Source: Cystobacter ferrugineus (GTDB lineage Bacteria > Myxococcota > Myxococcia > Myxococcales > Myxococcaceae). From it: 64,000 nt of DNA. The position numbers and the translations under genes are program-made. The notes under the pieces are model-generated. The model had not been told where the DNA came from. It saw only the letters and a program-made list of their open reading frames with translations, and made no database searches. Below are positions 12,712-21,559 of this stretch, piece after piece. The DNA is taken from positions 124,001-188,000 of the forward strand of contig NZ_MPIN01000014.1 in NCBI RefSeq assembly GCF_001887355.1, read 5' to 3'. How positions within the stretch are numbered: position 1 is the stretch's first letter; each line of letters starts with the position of its first letter.

Positions 12712-13785
12712 ATGGCGGACAGCTCGAAGAAGATGGGAGAAGCGGCACGCCGGGCCCCCCTCCCCAACCCCCTCGCCGACCGCACCATCCTGATCGTCGA
12801 CGATGATCCGGCCAACATCCAGCACGTGCGCGAGGGGCTCGCCGGACCGGGCTATCGCTTCCGCGAGGCCCATGACGGCACCGAGGCCCTGCGCTCCCTG
12901 CGCGAGGCGCGGCCGGACCTCATCATCATGGACGTGGAGATGCCGCGCCTGGGCGGTGTCGAGGTGTGCCGCATCATCAAGGCCAATGGCGGCGAGGGGG
13001 GCTTCGGCTTCATTCCCGTCATCCTCGTGACGGCGCGGCAGGCGGCCGGCAAGGTGGAGGGGCTGGAGCTGGGCGCGGACGACTACCTCGTCAAACCCTT
13101 CGACATGATGGAGCTGTCCGCGCGCGTGAAGTCCATGCTGCGGCTCAAGGTGCTGCAGGACGCCCTGGTGGAGAAGAACCGGGAGCTGGACTCCAAGAAC
13201 CAGGCGCTGGACCGGGCCTACAAGGAGCTGGATCAGAAGCGCGAGGAGCTGCTCAAGCTCACGCGCGTCGACGGACTCACCGGCCTGTACAACCGGCGCT
13301 ACTTCGAGGAGCGCCTGAGCGAGGAGTTCGCCCGCTCCGCGCGCTACCGCTCGCCCCTGTCGCTGGTGATGATGGACATCGACCACTTCAAGCGGCTCAA
13401 CGACACCTACGGCCACCCCTTCGGTGACCAGGTGCTGCGCGCGGTGGCCCAGGCGGTGCGCGGCCGGCTGCGCGAGGTGGACTTCGTGGCGCGCTACGGG
13501 GGCGAGGAGTTCATCGCCCTCCTGCCCGAGACCGGCCCCAAGGAGGCCCTGGGAGCGTGCGAGCGCATCCGCGAGGCCGTGGCCTCCGTGCGCCTGGAGT
13601 ACCAGCCCCCCTCGGGAGACGCACTGGAAGTGCGTTGTACGGCCTCACTGGGCGTGGCCAGCGTGCCCTCCCAGAGGCTGCTGGGCGCCGAGGATCTCAA
13701 GAAGGAAGCGGACACCTGCCTCTACGCCGCCAAGGCGGCCGGCCGCAATTGCGTTCGCCAGTACAAGGACACCCCACCCGAGTGA
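12712..13785 (+). CDS. Response-regulator diguanylate cyclase (REC-GGDEF)
   Basis: This 357-residue protein probably makes c-di-GMP under two-component control. The receiver domain (about 22-145) has the acidic triad VDDD, phospho-acceptor Asp74 in IIMDVEMP, and Lys in YLVKPFD. A charged coiled coil (about 150-180, LVEKNRELDSKNQALDRAYKELDQKREELL) joins it to the GGDEF domain. The active-site loop is GGEEF at 263-267, and REVD lies five residues before it, matching the RxxD inhibitory site for product feedback. No cognate kinase is adjacent. Several myxobacterial REC-GGDEF proteins have this layout, so no specific gene name is given. Confidence 0.93.
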   Translation: MADSSKKMGEAARRAPLPNPLADRTILIVDDDPANIQHVREGLAGPGYRFREAHDGTEALRSLREARPDLIIMDVEMPRLGGVEVCRIIKANGGEGGFGFIPVILVTARQAAGKVEGLELGADDYLVKPFDMMELSARVKSMLRLKVLQDALVEKNRELDSKNQALDRAYKELDQKREELLKLTRVDGLTGLYNRRYFEERLSEEFARSARYRSPLSLVMMDIDHFKRLNDTYGHPFGDQVLRAVAQAVRGRLREVDFVARYGGEEFIALLPETGPKEALGACERIREAVASVRLEYQPPSGDALEVRCTASLGVASVPSQRLLGAEDLKKEADTCLYAAKAAGRNCVRQYKDTPPE

Positions 13786-13831
13786 CACTGCCTCTTGGCG
13801 AGCGCGGCTCTTTGGCCTACATGACAAGACC

Positions 13832-14248
13832 ATGCGCCTGTTTTTCGTGATCTCCCTGCTGCTGCTGTCCGTGCTGCCCCTCGGGGGTTGCAACCGGCCC
13901 AGCTACGAGACACCGGTGCGCGCCTACCAGACGTTCCTCCGGGCCGTGCAGCGGGGAGATGAGAAAACCGCCTACTCCGCCCTCTCCCAACCTACCCAGG
14001 AGGCCCTCAAGCAGAAGGCCCAGACGGTGGCCAACGCCTCCGCGGGCGCGGTGAAGGCGGACCCCGTCGCCTTCTTCTTCGCGAATGTCGCACCTCCGCC
14101 GGATGTTGCTGAAGTCACGCTCGCGAGCGAGACAGGCGACACGGCGCAGGTCAACGTGGTGTTCTCCCAGGTCCAGAGACAGGTCCGGATGGTCCGTGAG
14201 ACGTCCGGATGGAAGATAGACCTTACGCAGTCCCTCCAGCAGCCGTGA
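13832..14248 (+). CDS. Small predicted lipoprotein
   Basis: This protein of 138 residues has a lipoprotein signal peptide (MRLFFVISLLLLSVLPLGGC, lipobox LGGC). The rest of the chain (YETPVRAYQTFLRAVQRGDEKTAYSALSQPTQ) resembles the small alpha+beta fold of DUF4878-like proteins, in which residues after a helix count off 'per-round' exposure of a substrate. That resemblance is weak. Function is unknown. It sits between the diguanylate cyclase and the Sm-like protein gene on the same strand. Confidence 0.75.
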   Translation: MRLFFVISLLLLSVLPLGGCNRPSYETPVRAYQTFLRAVQRGDEKTAYSALSQPTQEALKQKAQTVANASAGAVKADPVAFFFANVAPPPDVAEVTLASETGDTAQVNVVFSQVQRQVRMVRETSGWKIDLTQSLQQP

Positions 14249-14293
14249 GGACAGGGACCCCCAGGTCTCTCACGCATCAGGTAGCCTACGAAC

Positions 14294-15472
14294 GTGAACG
14301 ATCGGAAGACACGGCGGGCAGTGCCCGCAGTCGAGGTCATCCGCCGCCCGGTGGCCAACCCCGGCACCGTCGCGCCCAGCCCGACGCCCACGGCCTCGGT
14401 GACCCCCCGCCCTACCCCTCGGCCCACCACGCCCTCGCCGGGACCCACCGTCAGCGTGACGCCCCGGCCCACCCCCCGGCCCACGCCGAGCGCCCCCGTG
14501 ACCCCCTCCGCTCCGGAGGAGGCCACCGCGAGCGCACCCCGGCCAATCCCCACGCCCGTCGCGCCCCGGCCCACGGCGGCCCCCGCGTCCGTCGCGCCCC
14601 GGCCCGCCTTCCCCTCCAGCCGCCCACCCGGCGCGGGTGGACCGCCCGGCGCCCGGTCCGGCGGCTTCGCGCGGCCCCGGACACCCCGGCCCCCGCCCAC
14701 CAACGAGCAGATCCTCGCCCTGGCCGCCAAGGAGCATGTGCCCGCGCGCATCGCCAAGGGCGAGCTCGAGGGCAAGATGAAGTGCCGCATCTGGCGCAAG
14801 CTGCACGCCGAGGAAGCCAGGCGCTTCGATCAGGTGTACGCGCTGATGGGCCAGAACCCGGGCCTGTCGCTCGCGGACGGCTTCGGCGTGCTGCAGAGCG
14901 GCCTGACGGTGGCCGAGTTCCTCGCGCGCAAGGAGCGCACCCAGCGCAAGGCCGCCGTGAAGACGGCCCGCGGCGAGGTGGATGACACCTCCATCGGCAC
15001 CTTCATCCAGGGACTCGTCGAGGCGAAGACGGAGCTGGCCATCGTGCTCGGCGAGCGCACGGTGCTCGATACCGTGACGAACGTGGAGCCCATCTCCTTC
15101 GTGCTGGGCCGCAGCGGCCGGCAGGAGAAGCTCCAGGTCGTCATGATGACGCGCCGCTCGGACTGGGAGCAGCTCATGCCCCACCTGGAGCGCGACCCCA
15201 AGCTCACCCAGAAGCCCGTCAACGTCGCGCGCCAGCCCGACAAGCGCCCCTTCTCCGACCCCCGCCCCTTCCTCGCCCACCAGGGCCAGTCCGTGCGGCT
15301 GACGCTGCGCAATGGCATCCAGCTCGTCATGCCCCTGCGCGTGGTGGGCCGCTTCGATCTGCTGCTCGGCGAGGACGGACACGAGGTGTTCGTCCCCCTG
15401 CACGCCCTGGTGCGCTTCTCGGCCGAGGACTCGCTGGAGGACTCCGGCGACGCGTCCGGGGAGAACTCCTAG
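14294..15472 (+). CDS. Proline-rich protein with C-terminal Hfq/Sm-like domain
   Basis: This 392-residue protein starts at GTG 14294. Residues 20-135 are a low-complexity Pro/Thr/Ala region with PRPTPRPT repeats. A conserved-looking helical segment follows (about 140-225, with LEGKMKCRIWRKLHAEEARRFDQ). The C-terminus (about 332-376) reads VRLTLRNG, then VVGRFDLLL, then a short gap and VFVPLHALVRF. That matches the order of the two Sm motifs of Hfq: L-x-NG, then a beta-bend with FD, then HA-(I/L) before a final strand. A second, weaker beta-rich stretch at about 236-274 (ELAIVLGERTVLDTV, ISFVLGR) could be another Sm-like unit. RNA binding is an inference from this pattern. I know no named homologue. 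Confidence 0.75.
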   Translation: MNDRKTRRAVPAVEVIRRPVANPGTVAPSPTPTASVTPRPTPRPTTPSPGPTVSVTPRPTPRPTPSAPVTPSAPEEATASAPRPIPTPVAPRPTAAPASVAPRPAFPSSRPPGAGGPPGARSGGFARPRTPRPPPTNEQILALAAKEHVPARIAKGELEGKMKCRIWRKLHAEEARRFDQVYALMGQNPGLSLADGFGVLQSGLTVAEFLARKERTQRKAAVKTARGEVDDTSIGTFIQGLVEAKTELAIVLGERTVLDTVTNVEPISFVLGRSGRQEKLQVVMMTRRSDWEQLMPHLERDPKLTQKPVNVARQPDKRPFSDPRPFLAHQGQSVRLTLRNGIQLVMPLRVVGRFDLLLGEDGHEVFVPLHALVRFSAEDSLEDSGDASGENS

Positions 15473-15487
15473 CCCCCGAGGAACCCG

Positions 15488-15898
15488 ATGCCGTTCTTCT
15501 CCAAGATCATCAAGCCCCTGCTCGCGCTCGCCCTGTCCGCGGCGGTCCTGAGCGCCGAGCAGGGCTGCACGAAGGACAGCGCGCCCGCCGCGCCCTCCGC
15601 GCCCGCCGCTCCAGCGGGCAAGCCGGGTGAGCCGCGCACCATCGCCCTCACCATCACCGAGAAGGGCTACGAGCCCAGCCCCATCACCCTCCAGCAGGGT
15701 CAGCCGGTGAAGCTCGTGCTCACGCGCACCACGGAGCACACCTGCGCGACGGAGATCGTCCTCGACGAGTACAACATCAACACGCCGGTGCCCCTCAACC
15801 AGCCGGTGGAGGTGGCCTTCACCCCCACGAAGACGGGCAAGCTCGTCTATGGCTGCGCGATGGGGAAGATGATCAGCGGCGTGTTCATGGTGGAGTGA
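15488..15898 (+). CDS. Cupredoxin-like periplasmic protein, probable lipoprotein
   Basis: This 136-residue protein has an N-terminal signal with Cys27 (SAEQGC, a weak lipobox), an Ala/Pro linker, and a single cupredoxin domain. Copper-ligand candidates are the His in TRTTEHTCATEI and the C-terminal Cys and Met residues of GCAMGKMISG. The family (EfeO/CopC-neighbour cupredoxins) acts in metal handling or electron transfer. Which role applies here is not shown. A GAGGAA ribosome site serves ATG 15488, and the gene begins 15 bp after the Sm-like gene, suggesting co-transcription. Its last 14 bases overlap the convergent membrane-protein gene. Confidence 0.85.
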   Translation: MPFFSKIIKPLLALALSAAVLSAEQGCTKDSAPAAPSAPAAPAGKPGEPRTIALTITEKGYEPSPITLQQGQPVKLVLTRTTEHTCATEIVLDEYNINTPVPLNQPVEVAFTPTKTGKLVYGCAMGKMISGVFMVE

Positions 15899-17435
15899 CG
15901 CTCGGCGCTCCGGGCACCGAGCACGGCTCCCGGGGCGGGAGCAAGAGGGCCTGGAGCCGCGCGAGGTGGAACGGGGCCCATCCCTCTTGTAGCCGCGAGG
16001 AGTAGCGGCAGAACACCTGGCGGATCTCCGAGGAGAGCGCCTCGTCGGGAGCCTGCTCCAGGTACTCGGCCAGCTCGGGCGCGGCGTCCTCGGACAGCGA
16101 GCGCACCAGGTAGGACGCATCCCAGGACTCGCCCCCGATGGAGCGCGCCAGGGTGTCCCGCGCGATGAAGGCATCCGGGTTGAGCACGTTGAGCGCCGCG
16201 AGGCCGACGAGCGCTCCCACGAAGGCGCCAATGGCGAAGCGCTCCGGACGCCACCACAGCGTCACCACGCGCCAGACGAGCACCCCCGCCAGCGCCAGCA
16301 TGAAGACGTGCGTGTACACGCGCAGGTGCGTGTAGCCATAGGCGGACTCGTAGAGCGCCATGCGCTGGACCGCCGAGGCGAGCAGCACCAGCACCAGCCC
16401 CACCATCGCCGAGCACGCCGCCCGGAAGGCGGTGACCTGCCCCGCCCCGTTCAGCCGCGTCCAGCGCTCCAGCACCAGGCTCAGCCCCAGCGTCATCACC
16501 GACACCGCGAGCAGCTCGAAGAAGCCTCGCCGGGCGTACTCGGAATAGGTGAGTCCCGAGGGCAGCCGCGCCCCGCCCCACATGAAGGCGAGTTGCAGGG
16601 AGACAAAGGCCAGGAAGAGCACGTCCACCGCGCCCAGGAGCGTGAGGCTCTCGACGAAGCCCAGACGACCCACGGCCGGAGCCGCCTCGAGCACCCCCGC
16701 CTCCCGCTCCCGCCGCCGCCGCAGGGCATGCGCGAGCAGACCCAGCACCCCGAAGGCACTGCCCGCGGCGAACACCCCTCGCGCCAACATGTCCACCGAG
16801 AAGATGTTCCACACGAAGGAAAACCCCCGCCCCACCGCCACCGAGAAGACCTCGTCCGCCGAGGAGAGCAGCGCGGTGAAGAGGATCAGGATCGGCAGGG
16901 AGAGCAGAGCGCCCCGCGCCACCGGCAACAGCTTCGGGAGCTGGCCGCGCCACGGAATGCGCTCCACCTCCGAGCGCACCACCGCCAGGGGGAGGAACAT
17001 GGCCTGCCACACGCCGCCCAGCACGGTGGAGGCATAGTCCCCCAACCCGAGCCGCTCCACGCGTCCCGCCGCCCAGAAGTGCACCAGCAACAGCAGCAGC
17101 AGGCTCGAGGCCAGGACGTTGAGTGTCGTGAGCAGGGGGCTCGCGCGCACGAACACCATTCCGGAGAAGAACAGCCAGGGCACGAGCAGCCAGGCGTTGG
17201 GACGCGCCCGCTGCCAGCCCTCATTGCCGCCCAGTGCGAGGAGCGCCCCCAGCAGCAGCAGCGCGAACAAGGGGAAGGACAGACCCAGCGAGGGTCCATC
17301 GAAGAGCACCTCGGCGCAGACCCCCAGGCCGAGCGCCGCGAGCAGGGTCGCCCGTGGCCGCCGCAGCCGGGGAGCGGCCTGGGGCGAGGGGGGAGACACG
17401 ACGGGCAGGGACAGTCCGGTGGCGGGGATCGTCAT
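15885..17435 (-). CDS. Polytopic membrane protein, DUF4173/DUF4153 type
   Basis: This 516-residue protein has roughly a dozen hydrophobic helices, starting at about residue 30. Motifs such as ALLSSADEVFSVAVG, LTYSEYARRGFFEL and DAFIARDTLAR are those of DUF4173-type proteins, whose function is not established. The open frame extends to 17561, but ATG 17435 follows a GGAG and removes a poorly conserved leader. A soluble-looking C-terminal stretch of about 80 residues ends the chain. The gene is divergent from the exonuclease-helicase gene, with a 179-bp gap in which I see no clear promoter. Confidence 0.85.
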   Translation of the reverse strand: MTIPATGLSLPVVSPPSPQAAPRLRRPRATLLAALGLGVCAEVLFDGPSLGLSFPLFALLLLGALLALGGNEGWQRARPNAWLLVPWLFFSGMVFVRASPLLTTLNVLASSLLLLLLVHFWAAGRVERLGLGDYASTVLGGVWQAMFLPLAVVRSEVERIPWRGQLPKLLPVARGALLSLPILILFTALLSSADEVFSVAVGRGFSFVWNIFSVDMLARGVFAAGSAFGVLGLLAHALRRRREREAGVLEAAPAVGRLGFVESLTLLGAVDVLFLAFVSLQLAFMWGGARLPSGLTYSEYARRGFFELLAVSVMTLGLSLVLERWTRLNGAGQVTAFRAACSAMVGLVLVLLASAVQRMALYESAYGYTHLRVYTHVFMLALAGVLVWRVVTLWWRPERFAIGAFVGALVGLAALNVLNPDAFIARDTLARSIGGESWDASYLVRSLSEDAAPELAEYLEQAPDEALSSEIRQVFCRYSSRLQEGWAPFHLARLQALLLPPREPCSVPGAPSVTPP

Positions 17436-17614
17436 GCGAGGGCTCCAGACAGGCAATCGAGCGAGAGTCCCCAAGATGGACTCCTGGCGGGCCACCGTGC
17501 GGATCTTCACGGCGAGTGGTCGCATCCCGGCCGCCAACGGTCGCTCCGCCGGACCCCACACGCCCGGTTTCTCGGCATCACCCCCGAAGGCAGGTAGGCT
17601 GGGCGCTTCATCCC

Positions 17615-20566
17615 ATGAACGGCGCGGCGGAACTCTTCACCCGGCACGTGTTCCTGGACCTCGAGACCACGGGATTGGATCCCCGCGTCGATGAGGTCAT
17701 CGAACTCGGGGCCCTCTTCATCGAGAACGGCCGGATCACCGACCGCTACGCCCAGTTCTTCGCCGCCTCGCGTCCCCTGCCCCTCACCATCCGCCGACTC
17801 ACCGGCATCGAGGACGCGCAGCTCGCCGGGCAACCCCGCCTCGCCCAGAAGGCCGCCGAGCTGCGCGAGCGGCTCGCGGGCTGGACGGTGGTCGCCCACA
17901 ACGCCTCCTTCGAGAAGGGCTTCCTCCCCGACATCCTCGGCCCCCTGCGCGCCCCGGTGCTCGACTCGTGCGAGCTCATGCACTACCTGCACCCGGAGCT
18001 GTCCAGCCATTCGCTGGAGTCGCTCTTGCGCTGGGCCGGCAAGGGCCCTCGTGAGCGGCACCGCGCCATGACGGACTGCGAGGCCACCCATTCCGTGCTC
18101 GTGCATGCCCTGGAGGGCTGCGTGCGCGACGGGCGCGCCGAGGATCTCGCCGACCTGTTGGAGACGCTCGACCCGCGCGCCGCGCTGCGGCTGGCGCAGA
18201 TCGAAGCGGGCGAGGCGGGCGACGAGATGGAGGGCTCGCTCGACGCGGACGCGGCGCCGCTCGTGTCGCTGCTCACCGGACTGTGGTCGCTGTGCCGCTC
18301 GCGTCCCGCGCCCCTGAAGCTCTCGGCCTCGGGCTTCCTGCCCGCACGGCCCGAGCGCCAACGCGCCAATGGCTCCAAGCCCCCGGACGAGCCCCCCGGC
18401 GAGGACACGCCCGTACAACCCGTGCGTCCCGAGGAGGTGACGGCCCTGCTCGGCTCCGGTGGCGCCCTGCAACATGCCCAGGAGGGCTTCGCGGTGCGCC
18501 CCGCCCAACTGGAGATGGCCCAGGCCGTGGCGCGCACCCTCTCCGAGGGCGGACAGCTCGCGGTGGAGGCCGGCACCGGCACCGGCAAGTCGCTCGCGTA
18601 CCTCACGCCCGCCGCCCTCTTCACCGTGCGCAACGGCCGCAAGGTGGGCGTGGCCCCGCATACCAAGACGCTCCAGGATCAGCTCATCGAGAAGGACCTG
18701 CCCCGGCTGCACCGCGCCACCGGGGGCGCCTTCTCCTACGCGCTGCTCAAGGGCCAGACGAACTACCTCTGCCGCCGCCGCGCGCTCGACGTCACCCGCG
18801 TGGAGCCCGGCATGGGCCACGCCGCGCGCGCGCCCCGCGCCTACCTGCGCGCCCTCCTGCGCCGCGGCCCCGACGGAGACCTGGACCGGCTCAGCCACTG
18901 GTTCCGCGACCGCTTCCCCGTGCTGCTCGCGCTCGCCCCGGCGGTGCGCTCGGAGGCGGCCACCACGCTCGGCGAGCGCTGCCCGCACTACCACCGCTGC
19001 TACTACCACTCGGCGGTGGCCCAGGCGCGCGAGGCGGACGTGCTCGTCATCAACCAGTCGCTCGCCTTCGCCTGGCCCGCGCGCTACCCGAAGTTGGATC
19101 ACCTGGTGCTCGACGAGGCGCACGAGGTGGAGGACGTCGCCACCACCGCGCTCTCCTCGGAGCTGTCGGACATGGCCTTCACCCGGCTCGCCGAGCGGCT
19201 GCACGGGCGCGACGGGCGGCGCGGGCTCTTCGCCGAGCTGCGGCGCGCCCTCTTCGCCTCCCGGCGCGGGGAGGCCCGCGTGCTGATGAGCGAGATCGAA
19301 GGCGCCCTGACCGCGGTGGGCACGGCGGTGCGCCGGCTCGGCGAGAGCGTGGTGCACCTGTGCGAGCCGGCCGCCGCGAGCGCCTCCGAGGCCGACGACG
19401 AGTCCTCCTACGCCCCGGAGCTGCGCATCACCCCCGAGGTCCGCGCGAGCGCTCCCTGGATGCCCGTGCGAGAGGGACTGCTCGAGGTGCGCGAGTGCCT
19501 CCAGGAGCTGCACAAGCGGCTCACGGTGGGCGTGGCGGAGGTACTGCCGGACCTGGGCGTGAAGATGCCGCCGCTGGAGCGGGAGCTCGCGGGAGGCGTG
19601 GCGGAGGTGCAGGAGCTGGCCACGCTGACCTCGGAGCTGTCCGACGATCCCGCCGAGGGCCGGTGCTACGCGGCCACGGCGGTGCCCCGCAAGCAGCGCT
19701 GGACCCTCATCGCCCAGCCGGTGAACGTGGCGGCCTACGTGTCGCGGGACTTCGCGCAGCACAAGCGGGCGCTCGTGCTCGCCTCGGCCACGCTGAGCAC
19801 GGGCACCGAGCGCATGCCCTATGTACTCGGACGGCTGGGATTGGACGGACGCAACGAGGGAATTCCCTCCCCCCGGATGATGCGCGCGCCCACGCCCTTC
19901 GACCTGCGCACTCAGGCACTGGTGGTGCTGGTGACGGACGCGCCGCGCGCGCACGAGCCGGCGTTCATCGACTGGGCGGCGATGCGCATGGCCGGCATGG
20001 CCAAGGTGATGGGGGGCCGGGTGCTGGGCCTGTTCGCCTCCACGCGGCGCATGGAGCGCGTGGCGGATGAGCTGCGCCTGAAGCTGGAGCCGCAGGGCAT
20101 CGAGGTGATGCGGCAGTCGCGCGGGCACGGACGCTCGCTCGCGGCCCGGCAGGAGAAGGACACCGGCACGGTGCTGCTCGGGACCAAGAGCTTCTGGCAG
20201 GGCGTGGACATCCCCGGCCGGGGCGTGGGCTGCGTCTTCATCGACAAGCTGCCCCTGGAGCCCGCCAGCCGCCCGCTCGTGGCCTCGCGCGAGGAGACGC
20301 TCGCCCGGGGACGCAACACGCACCTGGGCTTCCTCTCCTACCGCCTGCCCCGAGCGCTCCTGCAACTGCGCCAGGGCGTGGGCCGGCTCATCCGCTCGCA
20401 TGGAGACCGGGGCGTGGTCATCATCGCCGACCCGGGTCACCCCAGCTACCGCCAGGCCCTGCTCGACGCGCTCGCGGGCTATCGCGTGGTGATGCTCCCC
20501 TGGAGCGAGGCCCGCGTGCGCCTGTTCTCCGCCATGGACACGATGGGACTCATCCGCGGGCCGTGA
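17615..20566 (+). CDS. DnaQ-type exonuclease fused to DinG-family helicase
   Basis: This 983-residue enzyme joins a DEDDh 3'-5' exonuclease (about 8-170: DLETTG, HNASFEKGFL, HRAMTDCEA) to a superfamily 2 XPD/DinG helicase. The helicase shows Walker A EAGTGTGKSLAYL, APHTKTLQDQL, LVLDEAHEVED, SFWQGVDIPG and GVGRLIRS. Such fusions occur in Bacillus DinG, but family members differ in which activity they keep. Cysteines typical of the Fe-S domain are seen in NYLCRRR and RCPHYHRC, yet one expected Cys position, just before LGERC, reads Thr-Thr. The chain is translated from ATG 17615; the long upstream extension of the frame overlaps the divergent gene. It probably acts in DNA repair. Confidence 0.93.
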   Translation: MNGAAELFTRHVFLDLETTGLDPRVDEVIELGALFIENGRITDRYAQFFAASRPLPLTIRRLTGIEDAQLAGQPRLAQKAAELRERLAGWTVVAHNASFEKGFLPDILGPLRAPVLDSCELMHYLHPELSSHSLESLLRWAGKGPRERHRAMTDCEATHSVLVHALEGCVRDGRAEDLADLLETLDPRAALRLAQIEAGEAGDEMEGSLDADAAPLVSLLTGLWSLCRSRPAPLKLSASGFLPARPERQRANGSKPPDEPPGEDTPVQPVRPEEVTALLGSGGALQHAQEGFAVRPAQLEMAQAVARTLSEGGQLAVEAGTGTGKSLAYLTPAALFTVRNGRKVGVAPHTKTLQDQLIEKDLPRLHRATGGAFSYALLKGQTNYLCRRRALDVTRVEPGMGHAARAPRAYLRALLRRGPDGDLDRLSHWFRDRFPVLLALAPAVRSEAATTLGERCPHYHRCYYHSAVAQAREADVLVINQSLAFAWPARYPKLDHLVLDEAHEVEDVATTALSSELSDMAFTRLAERLHGRDGRRGLFAELRRALFASRRGEARVLMSEIEGALTAVGTAVRRLGESVVHLCEPAAASASEADDESSYAPELRITPEVRASAPWMPVREGLLEVRECLQELHKRLTVGVAEVLPDLGVKMPPLERELAGGVAEVQELATLTSELSDDPAEGRCYAATAVPRKQRWTLIAQPVNVAAYVSRDFAQHKRALVLASATLSTGTERMPYVLGRLGLDGRNEGIPSPRMMRAPTPFDLRTQALVVLVTDAPRAHEPAFIDWAAMRMAGMAKVMGGRVLGLFASTRRMERVADELRLKLEPQGIEVMRQSRGHGRSLAARQEKDTGTVLLGTKSFWQGVDIPGRGVGCVFIDKLPLEPASRPLVASREETLARGRNTHLGFLSYRLPRALLQLRQGVGRLIRSHGDRGVVIIADPGHPSYRQALLDALAGYRVVMLPWSEARVRLFSAMDTMGLIRGP

Positions 20567-20582
20567 CGGCCTCGCCCCGCGC

Positions 20583-21545
20583 TCACGCCTTGTCCAACAC
20601 GCCGTTCTGGTAGTCCTCGATGGCCTGGCGGATCTCCTCCCGGGTGTTCATGACGAAGGGGCCGTGCTGGACGATGGGCTCTCGCAAGGGCCTGCCCGCG
20701 GCGACGAGCACCGCGCTGCGCTGGTTCGTCGCGCGCAGTCTCAGCCGCTTGCCCGAGCCCAGCAGGGCGAGGTTCCCCGCTCGTACCGTCTTCGGCTTGC
20801 CCTCGGGACCCAGGTCCACCTCGCCCTCGTGAACGAACGCGAACGCCGTGTGCTCGGGCGGCAGCTCCACTTCGAACGGTTGATCATCCTCCAGGCGCAG
20901 CGTGAAGAGGATGGGTTGGGTCGGACGCTCGCGCACGGGGCCCACCAGCCCGCTCACTCCGCCCGCGATGAGCCGCACGTGGCTGCCAGCGGCCGACAGC
21001 TTCGCCTCGCTCAGGCGCTCGGGCACCAGGTCCTGGTAGTACGGCGTGCACATCTTCTCCTTCGCCGGCAGGTTGAGCCAGAGCTGGAAGCCAGACATCA
21101 GGCCCCGGTCCTGCTCGGGCATCTCGGAGTGGATGATGCCGCGCCCCGCCGTCATCCACTGCGAACCCGCCCCGAGGATGAGCCCCGAGTTGCCCTGGCT
21201 GTCCCGGTGCCGCATGCGGCCCTCGAGCATCACCGTCACCGTCTCGAAGCCCCGGTGCGGATGATCAGGGAAGCCGGCCAGGTACGCCCCCGGCTCGTCC
21301 GAGTGGAAGCGGTCCAGCATCAGGAACGGATCGAGGTGGCGCAACGCGGGCTGACCGATGACGCGGGTCAACCGCACGCCCGCGCCGTCGCTCGTGGGCA
21401 TGCCCTCCAATGTCTGGAGCACGCTCCGGTCCGACGTGGCGATGAACGCGGGAGCGCGCGACTCACTCGCGGAACGGCATCCCGCCGCCACGGCCACCGT
21501 GGCCAGCATCGAGTCGACGAGGAACCGTCGGCGCGTCATCGTCAT
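20583..21545 (-). CDS. Pirin-family protein with Tat lipoprotein signal
   Basis: This 320-residue bicupin has pirin metal ligands in FPDHPHRGFETVT and HSEMPEQ. Pirins are non-heme iron proteins, usually cytosolic; some are quercetinases. Here the N-terminus carries TRRRFLVD, which fits the twin-arginine consensus, followed by a short hydrophobic run and VAAGC, a lipobox. It would thus be exported folded with its metal and anchored as a lipoprotein. ATG 21545 has GGAG about 8 bases upstream. It is 15 bp from the end of the DUF4276 gene on the same strand. Confidence 0.93.
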   Translation of the reverse strand: MTMTRRRFLVDSMLATVAVAAGCRSASESRAPAFIATSDRSVLQTLEGMPTSDGAGVRLTRVIGQPALRHLDPFLMLDRFHSDEPGAYLAGFPDHPHRGFETVTVMLEGRMRHRDSQGNSGLILGAGSQWMTAGRGIIHSEMPEQDRGLMSGFQLWLNLPAKEKMCTPYYQDLVPERLSEAKLSAAGSHVRLIAGGVSGLVGPVRERPTQPILFTLRLEDDQPFEVELPPEHTAFAFVHEGEVDLGPEGKPKTVRAGNLALLGSGKRLRLRATNQRSAVLVAAGRPLREPIVQHGPFVMNTREEIRQAIEDYQNGVLDKA

Positions 21546-21559
21546 GGTGAGTCTCCTGT

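Noticed and set aside
12712-13785. Naming the diguanylate cyclase after a studied M. xanthus protein such as DmxB
   Set aside because: Several REC-GGDEF proteins share this layout and context gives no decision.
17507-20440. 977-residue open frame on minus opposite the exonuclease-helicase gene
   Set aside because: Composition is Gly/Arg/His-rich as expected for antisense of GC-rich coding DNA; no motif is recognisable.
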